Assembly: GCF_022539315.1 (NCBI RefSeq)
Contig: NC_066316.1
Location: 95,784,179 to 95,848,178, forward strand
Direction: 5' to 3'
Length of the DNA stretch: 64,000 bases
Source: Serinus canaria
Taxonomy: Eukaryota; Chordata; Aves; Passeriformes; Fringillidae
This document shows positions 39,205 through 51,102 of this stretch, piece after piece (the first letter of the stretch is position 1; every line of letters starts with the position of its first letter). The position numbers and the translations under genes were made by a program. The notes below the pieces were generated by a model. That model saw only the letters and a list, made by a program, of their open reading frames with translations, was not told where the DNA came from and did not search any database.

Positions 39205-39868
39205 GTGAAAAAAATAAGTGAGAAAAGTAGGAGAAAAACAGCCCTTTAGACACCCACATAAGGAAAGAAGGAGGGGGAAGAGGTGCTCTAAGCACCACAG
39301 ATTCCACAGAGATCATGAATAAGACCAGTTCGTTCCCCTACAGCCCATGGATAATCACCTCAGAACAGACATCTGCTCTGTAGTTTGTGGAGGACCCCAC
39401 ACAGGAGCAGATGGGTTTGCCCTGAAGATCTGCAGCCTGTGAAAAGAGTTCATGTCAGACTGACCCCACTCTGGATCAGGAAAAGAGTGTGAGGAAGGAA
39501 GAGCAGAGAGTTATTAATGGAGCTTAACTCCCATTCCTCATGCCCCTGTGCTGCTCAGGAAGGGAACAGATAGAGAATACAAGAGTAAGGGAGGGCCTGG
39601 GAACAAGGGGAGGTGGGGTTCATATAAAGTCTCTTAAATTTTGATTTTTTTTCTTACTGATCTGTGCTATTTTTAATAGACAATAAATTAAATTTATCTT
39701 CTCCAAGTGCAATCTGTTTTGTCCATGGTAATAAGTAAGTGGTTTCCCTGTCCTTATCTTGACCCATGAATTTTTTCACCTTGTTTTCTTCCCTCATACT
39801 GTTGAGGAAGGGGAGTGAGAGAACATCTGGATGAGCACCTGGTGGCCAGCCAAGGGTGAGCAACCACA
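39205..39868 (+). mobile_element. outer LTR, 3' part (ERVL-like, interrupted)
   Basis: It resumes the outer LTR with GGAGAAAAACAGCCCTTTAG (39230-39249), GGAGGGGGAAGAGGTGCTC and AGGACCCCACACAGGAGCAG, then a shortened set of the GC-richer phrases. Next come the 3' landmarks CAATAAATTAAA (AATAAA at 39682-39687), CAATCTGTTTTGTCCATGG, CCCTGTCCTTATCTTGACCC and GAGCACCTGGTGGCCAGCC, ending AACCACA at 39868. It is about 450 bases shorter inside than the matching part of the copy at 29312, so it has internal deletions. No coding content. Confidence 0.88.
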
Positions 39869-42800
39869 ACCTCCCTCCTCTTTTGCTAGATTAAATAAGC
39901 TTACATCCATCATTATTTTATTGTGGGTTGTTATCAATGTTTTCTGAACTTTTCCTCATTTCTTACTGCACACTAACTGATTCAAAGTTTTCCTGAAGTT
40001 TCTTAGCATGGATTTTGACTCCAAGTAAGTTTCTCTGAGTTGATGAACAACTGTGGTTTTCACATCCATATTACTGTTGTATCCAAGGATTAGACTTGCT
40101 CTGTTCATCTTTATTTTTCTGTTTGTAGGTTAACAATAAACCTTCAGGTTCCTCTTTCCCCAACCAGTTGATACATACCAGCCTAAGCTGTTGCTGTGAA
40201 AACATGATCTGAACCCCAAGAAACCTAGGTAGGTTGAATCTGAGTCTTACAAATCTTGCTATGTGAACTGGAGAAGTGTTGTTTGACTGACCTTTCTGCT
40301 TCAGTTCCCTTCCTATGTCTGTCAGTTTATGATGCTTGTTTAGACTGCAAGCTTTGCAGATTGGGACTGAATGTATATATGCAATGTCTGGTACAGGGCT
40401 GTGATTTAACTTGGGTTCAGTACTACCAATAAAAATAAATCATGTCATATTAGCTTTCTTGGCATTCAGTGGAAATGCTGGTGTTTCTGCTGCTGATGAC
40501 TGAGAATGGTAAATAAAGGGACATGCATCTATGGAATAATACTGTTCCACTATGCAAAACCACAGAAATATTTTGCATTTTATTTAGGATGTGTATTTCT
40601 AGAATAATACTTTGCAAAAAAATGTATCATGATATTTTATTTAGTTTCATTTAGACAGGCAGTAAATGAGATAGAGGTAACTTAGGCTGAACAGAATACT
40701 TCACATGTTCAAAGTGCTATGCCAGCTATAACTAATTAAACCTCACAGTAGGCAAAATAGGTTTTTTTGGAAGCAAACCAAGATTATTTAGATAAGAATT
40801 AAATCAGAAGAAAAACAACTCACAGGCCAGATAGTTCTAACAAATACCTCATTTTTTTTTGTTCTTTGTTTGAGAAAAGCATTTCTTCTGTAATGGAGGG
40901 AAAAATGTATTTATGTTTTTTAACACTTTCTGAATCTAAATTTTTTGATTGAAAAGTCATATTTTTCTTACAGTCTAAAATAAACCCTACAAGAACCCTT
41001 TCACATACATTAAGGTGCTAAAAATCAGAAAGGTAATAGTGGGTGTCTTAACAGAGGTCCAAAGGTTCGTGATGCAAATGGCAGCTAAATCCATATCAGG
41101 TTAGCTTGGTCAGTACAAACCAGGAACACAAGCTCACACTGACTTCGTAACAACTTAAGCAGCAGCCAAATGAAAGACCTCACTTTATGGGTAAACATGT
41201 AACATTATCCATAGATGAGGGAAAAGTAATTTCAGATTTAGATTTTACAAGAGCAAGAAAAGGACCACAGGTAATTGTGCATTTAACTGGTAGAGTTAGC
41301 TTAGGCTTGAAACTGTTGAAGGCAATTGAAGCTACTGTTTTTACCAATGATCTTAATGTCAAGCAAGAACTTGCTCTGGATAGTACCAGGTTTTCAAGCT
41401 TGTTTATTTTCTTTTCCTCATGTGACTGCTCCAGGAAGTGTAGGATCTCACAGTTTTTGCTAGAGTGAGCACAGTCTCTGAAGTAAATTTAGTCAAGGTA
41501 CAACTAACCAGAAAGGCTTCAGTGCTGAAAACTTAATTTGACATTTTGGAAGTGTATTAGAGATACTTCCCATAACCTTAATTTCTTAATTTCTTTCCTG
41601 GAAAAATGTTATGTTGTAGCCTATGAAGTTTTATGTCTGCACGGTTTTCAGTAGTCACCTTATTTTTACACTTTAAGGTATGAAGGAATCATACATCAAA
41701 CTTAGCGAAGATGCCAAGACAGAGAAACCTGAACAAAGAATGTTTCAGAAGGGTGAATTGTTGCAGTTATTAATCCTATGAGAATCAACAATGTGACTAT
41801 TCAGAACAACAAGATGAAATCTTTGAATATACTGCTGTAATTGAGAGCTTTAAATATGGTGCAATCATCATAAAATTCTATTCACCTGCCTGCTTGTTAA
41901 AATTCATTTAAGATGGTCATTTATGGCAAACATTGGCATTTCTGAATTATTCTGTTATGTGAGAGATTATGAACAGAAACTTTTATTTAAATTTAAGTGC
42001 ACCCAATGTGACAGACCACCTTACTGTAATTTATTCACAGGCTTGAGACACTTCCTCACTTGACAGAATTAATTTATGGCTCACTTAAACTGAGCTGATC
42101 TGACCAGGAATGTATACTGACCCTTTCCTCTTATTTCATTATTATTCCTATTTTTTCTAAATCTTGAGATTTTTTCTTTGTGAAAATGAGTGCAACACAC
42201 TCTGGCTGAACAAAGAGGTGCATTCTTCCCTAACTGAGCATGAACGTTTATAAAGTCCAGTGGCTCTGCATTTCCCAGTTTTTCCCCAGGTTTTCCCCAG
42301 TTTTGAGTGTACCTCAGGCATTCAGTTCCTTGCTAATAAATTTAAAATACATGTGGAGTTCTTGTAACACTTAGAGGTTCCTATTTTTTATTCTAGAAGT
42401 AAATTCAGTATCACTCTTTTAAGTGTAACTAATTTTCCTTTTTTTAATAGTTGAAAAAAATTAAAAATAGAGGGAAATCCAACTAGTTTATACTACTCAG
42501 ATTATTCTAAGTACAACATGGCATAGATTTTGTTATTTTACACTTTAAAATTCCATTAGGAGAAATGGTTGTCTATCAGTCTCTTGAGGGATTCCCCTCA
42601 ACAACAAATCCTCAGAAGGCAACCCCTGGATCCAAACCCCTTGTTTTCAACCCCAAATGGTTTTTTTAAATGACAAATAATTGTTTACTAATGTTGTCTA
42701 ACAGTTAGCAGTTTTACAGAATTTCAAATATCAGAGCTATACTGGAAAACCAGAGTAGTTCTCCCATTGTGAAGTGTAGACAGTGGCAATAGAGAATACA

Positions 42801-45164
42801 AGATTCATCTAAATATGTAATTTTAAAAATTGTTTTTTTACAAGATCTTCTTCAAAGGAACCTGTCCAGAATTTTTAACTGGTGCGTTTTTTTGCTGTTG
42901 CATGAAGTACAGAAAATATCTCAGAAAATCTATTTGGCAGAAATATTAAAATATATTCTGAACAGTCTATATAAGAAACAAGATAACAGAAAAGCAAAGA
43001 GTTAACCTTAATCAGCATAACAGGTTAATTGCTTCTCTACAAGTCGTGGAAAAGAGGAGATGGAGGGAAGAATTTTTTTTCAAGTTGGTAAGAGGATACT
43101 GTAGGTAATTATTGGGACTTCTCAATCACTAGGAACAAAAACAGAAAAGTACTTGTTCAGACACTGAAAATAATCCTACTAGGGAGGCTAACATTTCTCG
43201 TTGTCAGCCACAAGACTTAACATTTTGACAATGGGCTTAAATTTAGTGTGATGGGACATGTAGAAAAAAAAAGTTTCTGTGGGTTTTGCTTTATTTTAAG
43301 GGATATTAGAAACTAATATATAATGCTCACTTCTAAAACAGCTTTCTTGTAATGAAAAATTACAGGTGTTCATGGCAGACATTTTTTTTCCACAGAAATT
43401 TCAACAGTGAAACACACTTTGAGCTATCTTTGGGGAGTGATGGGACAAGAAAAATGGCAGGCTTGGAATGCAAGGAGGTTTGCAACAAAATACTGCAATT
43501 AGCAGCTGCAAAGCTTTGAATGCCAAAACACAATTCCAAGAAATTAAATTCTAAGATTTCCTAATTTTTGCAGCTGTTGATAAATTAAATATATAAGCAA
43601 AAGGGTTGTTGTGTTCATTAGAGAAGAAAACTCATACAAAGTTCCTTACTCCTGAAATGTCTCATAACATTATTTCCATTATCTTGATTTGTGTTTTGAA
43701 ATTCAGTAATTTTACATTTTGAAGTGTGTTGGGAATAAATTCTTCCTGATGCAATTTCCCTCTGATTTGAGGGAAGTGGTTTTATAACTTGATAGTTTGT
43801 ATTTGGCTTTTTTTATTATATGTGAGGAGGAGGTGAAAATGATACCCAAAAGATTTTTTTCTCTTTCTTAGAGTTTAACTTTTGGAAATTTCTCTCATGG
43901 TTAGAAAATTCTAAGTCCATCAAGGCAATATAGCTTCATCCTTTAGCACTGATATCTCAATTAGCTGGTTTGAATTCAGAATGCTTAGAACAAAACAGGA
44001 GGTGAGGAAATTACTAAACCACTAATTTGAATACATTAATTTGCCTACCCTGAAATGCAAGGATCAGGCAATTACTATAATTTTACATTGCCATGTGTTG
44101 GCTGGAACAAAAGAAGAATTGTATTGGTGCAGCACAGTTTGGTGTTCCTACCTGCTAGCATACACATTTTCATGTCTCTTTAGGAACATTCAGATTAACA
44201 GTTTTATTGCATTTCAAGTCTAGCCACTGAATTTATGAATGTTTATGTATTCATCTTAGCTGAAGACAGTACTTTGCAATGCAATTTATAATGGAACCAA
44301 ATTTATAAGTACCATGAAATTAATCAGACCATGTACATGTTGAAGCCATTTCTTTCAGTAGTATAAGCACCAATGAAGTGAGAATGAAGAAAGCAATTTA
44401 AAACCTCGACTGTCTGGAGATGTGCTTGTTGACTTGAACAACTTCAATGGATCCTTCTTCTCCCTTGAGTCCCTCTTGAAGTCCCAGTCCAGTTCAAGTG
44501 TGTCACATTGATGTAACTTTATTTTGATTTGGATACTTGCCCCGTTAAAAACCCCAGCAAACCAATCAAAGACAATAACAACAAGAACAACAACAAAAAC
44601 CCCTACAGAATTATTATATACACCCCCAGCAGGCTATTTGCATTTTATTCATGTGACACTTTTGTTCTGTTCAAGTAGTTTGCTCTCCATATTTCTGGAG
44701 AGCAATCTGTATCATATCATAAAATAATAAAAATTACTTTTCCACTGAGAAGAACTAATAAGTCTTTCATCATTTTTATTACTAAATCTTTATTGGAAAA
44801 AATAAATTCTGTGCACTCAAGCATAATTTTACCTTATGTCTGAATGTTTGTTTGTTAACAAAATGCCATTGTCCTTTCCATCACTTCTGTCGAGTGTGTG
44901 GGGAGAGCTTCTGCCTGCCATCTCCTGAAAACTGAAAAAGTTTTGTTATATTTTGAAAGTTGCAGAGGCAAGGGGATATTTGCATCTTACAATTTCAATT
45001 GTTTTCTACTGGAAGATACTGAAATGAAAATATACTTGTCCATAAAGGGAAGAAAACCATGAATCTTTTTTTCTCTCAGAAAAAAGACCCAACAACATGA
45101 GCACAATTTCAGTTACAAGGAGCAAAACTTTTAACGTAGTTAAATATATCCTTTTAATGGATAC
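39869..45164. other. unique noncoding DNA
   Basis: No gene or repeat recognised. The open frame at 41187-41468 (93 codons) lies in a locally less repetitive stretch but has no domain I can name. A short local repeat of the TTTTCCCCAG type lies at about 42273-42303. Confidence 0.5.
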
Positions 45165-45922
45165 AGGCTGAAGAAACCATGAACCCCATGAAGTTCAAAG
45201 AGAAGTGCAAATTTCTATATCTGGGGAAAAACCAATCTGTACCTAATTATGTGCTGGGGATCAGCTGGAAAGCAGCATGGCCAAAAAGGAGCTGGGGGTC
45301 TTGATGCACAACTCTTCAACATGAGCCAGGGAGCCCTTACTGCAAGGAAGGCGAATGGTACCCTGGGCTACATCAGACTCCAGGGGAGGGGATCCTGCCC
45401 CTTCATTCTGCACTGGTGAGGCCACACTTGTACTGTGTCCAGTTCTGGGCTTCTCTGTACAAGAGAGACATGGACGAACAGAAGAGACTCCAACAAAGGG
45501 ACACAAGGGTGGTTAAGGGCCTGGGGGAAGGCTGAGAGAGCTGGGACCATTGCTCCTAGAGAAGAGAAGGCTCAGGAGGGATCTTGTAAATCTATGTAAA
45601 TACCTGAAAGGAGTGTGCAATGTATGTGAATATCTGAAGGGAGGCTATTTTCAGTGGTTCCCAGTGGCATGAACAAGAGGCACAAACTGAAATGCAGGAT
45701 GGGCTGTCTGAACATCAGGAAACATATTTTTACTGAAATGGTGATGGAGTACTGGGAACAGGTTGCTGAGGAAGGCTGTGGATTCTTTATCCTTGGGAAT
45801 ATTACAAATACAGCCTCAGAGAATTGGCTTTGGGTCATCCTACTAGACCAGGAGAGTTGGACTAAATTACTTCTATAGAACCATTCCAAACTCAACCATT
45901 ATAAAATTCTGCAATTCTGTCA
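45165..45922 (+). mobile_element. CR1 LINE 3' end, inactive
   Basis: The plus strand carries the C-terminal part of CR1 ORF2 and the 3' end. Landmarks are AACCCCATGAAGTTCAAAGA (45181-45200), CAGCTGGAAAGCAGCATGG, AAAAAGGAGCTGGGGGTC, CACTGGTGAGGCCACACTTG, TACTGTGTCCAGTTCTGGGC and AAGAGAGACATGGACGA, then the 3' tail AACTCAACCATTATAAAATT followed by CTGCAATTCTGTCA, a degraded form of the terminal 8-mer repeat. Stops and frameshifts interrupt every frame. The start at about 45165 is a 5' truncation. Confidence 0.93.
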
Positions 45923-46654
45923 TGCACAGTCTACAATTTTTATCATGGTTACATGGCTTAGGATCACAATTCCCATTAATTTACAGCAGAATTATGCTTC
46001 AGCTCTGAGAGATATTTTGAAAATCTCTCCAATTATCATGTTAGATCAACACTGACAGTTGTCTTTTTTTGCTTAGTTTCCAATGCACTTAGGATTCTAC
46101 ATTTTCAAACTTTTGCTATGTCTTTTTTTCATACATTCTCTGCTTTGTATTTGAAGCTGTTCATTTGAGGGACTAATGTTTCATAAAATTATGTGTGGCT
46201 GTTTTCTTATATCCCAGACCTCACCATTACTGACATGAAAGCTCTACATAGATCTCAAATGATCCATGAACAAGAGTAAGCTCTTGCAAATACTGTGATC
46301 TCTAGAGGCAGATTAGGCTGCTATTGATTTAGTGGCAGGAGTCTAACAGTTATAATGACAATATAGAATCATGGACTAAGTACAGATGTTAGATACAATT
46401 AGATTAAGGATAAAGGCTTGTTTGACTGATACAACTCAAGAATTCATGAGTTTGTAGAGATTTGTTAAGTGCATTGAAACAAAACCTAAACAAAACCACT
46501 TTGTTTTGAATAATTTAATTTCCAATATTCTAAATACGTTTTTCTTTTTCCTGATAATTTTTATGCAGGGATTATGACATACAGCTCCAGACATATATTT
46601 GGTGAAATATGATACGTCATGTGGAACTTTTGTTTTTGCATAAAATGATGACTC
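45923..46654. other. unique noncoding DNA between two CR1 copies
   Basis: AT-rich spacer with no recognisable feature. Confidence 0.5.
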
Positions 46655-46996
46655 TTCTTGCTCTCTGCACCTTCTGAGGAGTAGAAGTGGAGAGGGAGGT
46701 ACTGAGCTATTCTCCCTGGTATCCAGTGACAGGACATGTAGGATTGATTCAAAGCTGCACCACTGAGGTTTAGGCTGGATATTAGGAAGCATTTGTTTAG
46801 AGCAAGGGTGCTCCAACACTGTAACAGGCTTCCTAGAGTGATGATTGGTATCTCAAATGTGTCCGTGTTTAAGAGGCATTTGGGCAATGCCCTTAGCAAC
46901 ATTTCTAACTGCTGGTCAGGCCAGAAGTTGTCAGGCAGTTGGACAATCATCAGATGGTTGTAGTTTCCTTTGAACTGAAGAATTCTATTCTACAAC
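46655..46996 (+). mobile_element. CR1 LINE 3' end of a second subfamily
   Basis: Landmarks on the plus strand are TCTCCCTGGTATCCAGTGAC (46710-46729), GGTTTAGGCTGGATATTAGG (46768-46787), AACAGGCTTCCTAGAG, GTGTTTAAGAGGCATTTGGG and GTCAGGCAGTTGGAC. The tail ends in ATTCTATTCTA, a different terminal motif from the copy at 45165, so the two are separate insertions. The minus-strand open frames at 46436-46819 and 46561-46950 cross it and are not genes. Confidence 0.88.
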
Positions 46997-49900
46997 AATT
47001 TTCTTAAAGATGGTCTTATCTACTTTTACTATGTTTTTAGATCCGTGGTTCCTAAAAGAGCCAATAAGTCTGCTAAATTAAATGAAATGTAAATTTTGTG
47101 GCCACAAAAGGGACTGGATATAGAGCTTCATACAATTTCTTTCAGGATGTATGCCAGCTTATGAAAAATTTCTTGGGAAATGATGCTTGCCATTCTCTGC
47201 AACAATATTCTGTTCATTGTTACTTGACATAAAATATCATTCTAGAGTTGGCTGTATTTTACATGTTCCAAAAATTGTCTTGGTGTAAACACAGATGTTT
47301 TTATGTGTCAAGAATTTTTAAGATCTTCCTAATACAAGAAAGGTTCTTTATATTTCACTATTTCACTACTGTTTTATCAGGCAGCAAATCAAAAGAGACA
47401 TCTCAGAAAAAAACCATGTTGTTTTGGCTGAAACAGTCATCTAGGATTTGACACATTGCTTGATTTCCTAATTTGCAGTAGTTTTTCTGTGCAGGCTTGA
47501 GTAAGCCTGGGAGTGTGAGGTTCTCTAACTTAAGACCTATGAAACAAACATGCATTGTGTGAGCTCCTGAAAGTAATCTCATTCAAAGACAAGGGCAAGA
47601 AGATTACCTTTTGGACGTGCTGCTCTTTCTCTACTAACTGTAATAAGAAAAAAGAAAATTAGCGAAGACAAGATATCTATTTTTTGAATAGTAAAAATTT
47701 GATGAAGCAAAGTATTTTTAGGTTTCCTTGATTGACACAGCTTGCTCATAGACACCAGGGACTTAGATGTGACCTAAAAATATAGTATTTCACATGACAG
47801 GCATGTCTATAGTACAACTTTGCTGAGCTGTTTTTGATGTTCACCTCTGAGTGAGATAAACAGTATGTATGAGGTAAGGGACTAGATCTTTTGTTTTGCT
47901 ATGAAGCAATTTAGAGGACAAGTTATATGCATGAGTGTAAATGAGAGGCATTTTGCTGAAATTGATTTCTCTGCTGTCCTTTCTCTAAAATACTATGGAG
48001 AATCTCATCCTTCCTTATTATCTTTGTTATTTTATATTACCTTTTTAGAGAAGTCTTTTAAAGAGTTTTCTACACAGGGAGTCATCTTTTATAATGGCTT
48101 ATTATGTTTTATTATCTTTCACCTAATAGGAATAATGTTTTGTAAACACACAATACAAGGATAAATACAATAAACTTCTAGTCTTCTAGTTTAAGATCTC
48201 CATCTTCAGAATTTAGGAACTAAATTCTTATCAATTAAGAATAAAACAATAAGTTACTACATTTGGAATAATTTTCAAGTTTTTTCAAGGTTCTTTCTGT
48301 CTGCATCAGATCTTGTTTCTGAAGTTTTACAAAGGTGATCTTGAGTTCTGTAGAAGAGATTTCCAGACTGGAAAAGCCAACCATAAACAAGTTCTGTACT
48401 ATTTCTTCATTTTCATTTTCCCTGTACGCTACATTCTACAAAGTAATCTAAGTCTGCAGACCCTACATGCCAATATAAACTCACACTGATCGCTTTGCAG
48501 GCTCACAGCCAACTTTTGTATTATCAACAGTAAGTATCATGGAGAGGCTGTGTGCAGTCATACTTCAAATTAGATTAAGAAATTAATACTTAATATGTCA
48601 TGATTTATAATAGTTTATTTTCTTGACAACAGTGTTAGCCTAATTGTTTCAATTAGGTTGGAATTCATTGCTTGTTACTGGGAATTCATATTGATTAAGA
48701 GATTAGATACCAGAAAGTATGCAACAAGTTTATTGCTTCCCAGCAGTAAAATAGATTGCTAATTTAAGGACTTTTCCAGTGCATCTCAGTATTTACAACA
48801 CCTTTATACAAAGTCTTGCATAATTTAGGGATTTTTTTTGTCTGTGTTTGTCTGACTAAACAATACATTTTGGAGGATTAAAAGAATAATAAGTTTAAAG
48901 ATTTGGATTGTAAAATCATACAATTAAGGACTGAAAACTGTAGTGCTAATTTCAACCATGTCTGTCAAAGATTCATAAAAGATTTTTAATCCTTTAACCC
49001 AGTCACTAATTAGTTTGATCTATCACAGACACAACTGACATGAGTAAGAGGTTAGACAAACAGTTTCTTGAAGTGCTTGTTGATATCTCTTCCTTTGAGC
49101 ATTCTTTTGGTCTATCCTGCCTGTTGAAGCTATTCCTATGTTTCTCTAATCCTATTTCTGATGAAGGCTCAGGAGTAAAGAACTGGCATTGGTACTTTTT
49201 TTATTCTTATGTCTCATAATTTTGAGTGGAATAAGAATAGTGTTCAATTCTCTTGGACAGCTCATAGGCCAATTTTTTTTTTGTGCCCAGTCATGCCACT
49301 TAGTAGTTAGAACATACATATATATGCATTATTTTTCAGTGCTTGAATTTTTTGGCATCTTTTTACATGGTGTTGGAAATTTTGATCTTTGAGTGAAGAA
49401 AAAACAGCTTGGTTAAATTAGCATGTCTTATGTGCTGCAGTGAAGGTTGATACTGCAAGCATTTCTCTTGTCTACCTGTGGGTTGTATTGCTGAAAAATG
49501 TTCTTTAAAAATTTAATTTTCAAACCAAAGCCAAAGCCTTTACTGCAATAGAACAATGTAGGCACCCCTTCTTTTAAGGAAAATATGCAAGTCTCTGACA
49601 CGAAGGGAAATGTCATCTTGCCACTTTATAAAATGTCAAGTCATATTTTGACCTATTTCCCTCAGTACTGATAGAATTCCCAATTTTGTGGAGCAGCGCA
49701 ACCTGGGGATCTGCACTCTGTGCACAGTTTCTCACTCAAGGAAGACATGCATACTCCAGTGTTTGGTGTCTTCTGCCAATTTGGAAGCACCTGTGTTCTG
49801 AGAGGAGACTGTTTTTGAAGGGGCGTACTGCTTTATCCTCTAGAGAGAGGTGAGGCAGAGACATGACTCCACTATGAACTGCTGAATAAAAGATTGGCTC

Positions 49901-50963
49901 CGGAGTGAGAACCATCTTGTACATTCTCCACTGCAATTGCATGAGACTGTGAGGCAAAACGGATCTAAGCTTGTTCCTTGGCCTAGGCCATCTTAGAATG
50001 TATGTGACCTTCCAGGTGGCTGTTTGGCGCCCTGGTCTTTCCTTAAAGAAGCCATTCAGTGGACACCAGGGGTATTGGGGAATTCCTCCTTGTGAGAGGT
50101 CCAGAAGCCACAGGTGTTGCATAAGGTGTTCTAGGAAGTTATGTGAGTGGATCCTTGAGCTAATTGCAAAGTGTAAGACATGACACTCCTAATTAAACCA
50201 TTACCTTGTATCTTGTAATAGGAGGGCAAGCAAGCAGAACTTGTTCTTTCAATTAAGAAATTTTTTTTATTCAAGGTTGAGTAGAAGATCAGGAAACATA
50301 TATTTTTATGCAATTATTGTTAAACATTTTATTATTTTTTCTTAAAAAATACCCAAATCAAATCAAACTGAACAACATTATATGCAGCCAGTGAGAGAAA
50401 CTAGGAAATTCAGCCCAAATAATTTGTTCTTTAGATGATTCACTGCCTGCAATGGTTATAGCTATTTTTTCTAAATGACTTGCATGGGATATTGATTCAA
50501 ATTGCCTTAAATGTAGCAGGCAAAAACCGATTACATTAGAGAAAATTAAATTTAAACATCATGACTTTGACTGCCAATGGATGGAAGCTCTTATACAGAA
50601 AAGCAGAAAGTACATCATCTTTAGGGTTTCCAAATTTTCCAAGTGTAAAATTGACATTTGTGGCAGCTTCTGCATGCAGTGGCATAGTTACTTGCAATAG
50701 TTTGCTGGGCGCACTATAGTAAATAACCAAATTAAACTTTGTCCAAGTTTTCATATTTTTGCCAATGGGTAGATGTTTACTACATAATTCAAATGCATCA
50801 TAAATGTAAAACTATTCTAATCCCTTTCATGAAAATAGAACGCCACAATCTAAAGAGGTGTTTTGCTTGCCTTTCCAGGCCATGCAATTGCTTGCTACAC
50901 ACTCTTCAGATTTGAGAGCTGGTGTTTCCCCTAACTCTGAGGAAATAATTTAGTGTCTAGGGA
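46997..50963. other. unique noncoding DNA
   Basis: No gene recognised. A GC-richer block at 49690-50130 may be an old LTR; see findings. A weak CR1-like resemblance at 48905-49150 (minus strand) could not be confirmed. Confidence 0.5.
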
Positions 50964-51102
50964 TTTTTTTTTTGATTTGGTTTGAGTTGGGTGGGTTTTT
51001 CTTTGTTGGTATTTTGGGGGTTTTTTGTGGGTTTTTGTTTTGTTTTGTTCTTTTTTTGTTTGTTTGTTTGTTTTGGTTTTTGATTTTTTGTTTTCTTTTT
51101 TA
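50964..51102 (+). repeat. T/G-rich low-complexity tract
   Basis: It is T runs broken by G, with blocks of GTTTT and GTTTG units near 51030-51070. On the other strand it gives the Lys-, Thr- and Gln-rich open frame at 50931-51170, which is not a gene. Confidence 0.92.

Noticed and set aside
41187..41468. 93-codon open frame as a gene fragment
   Set aside because: No homology recognised, and the opposite strand is also open over the same stretch, as expected by chance.
46436..46950. Two overlapping minus-strand open frames of about 128 codons
   Set aside because: They run antisense through a CR1 3' end and AT-rich flank; no protein signature.
48905..49150. Another CR1 3' end on the minus strand
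   Set aside because: There is a loose resemblance (AAAATCATACAATTAAGGA and later words), but the landmarks do not line up well enough to claim it.
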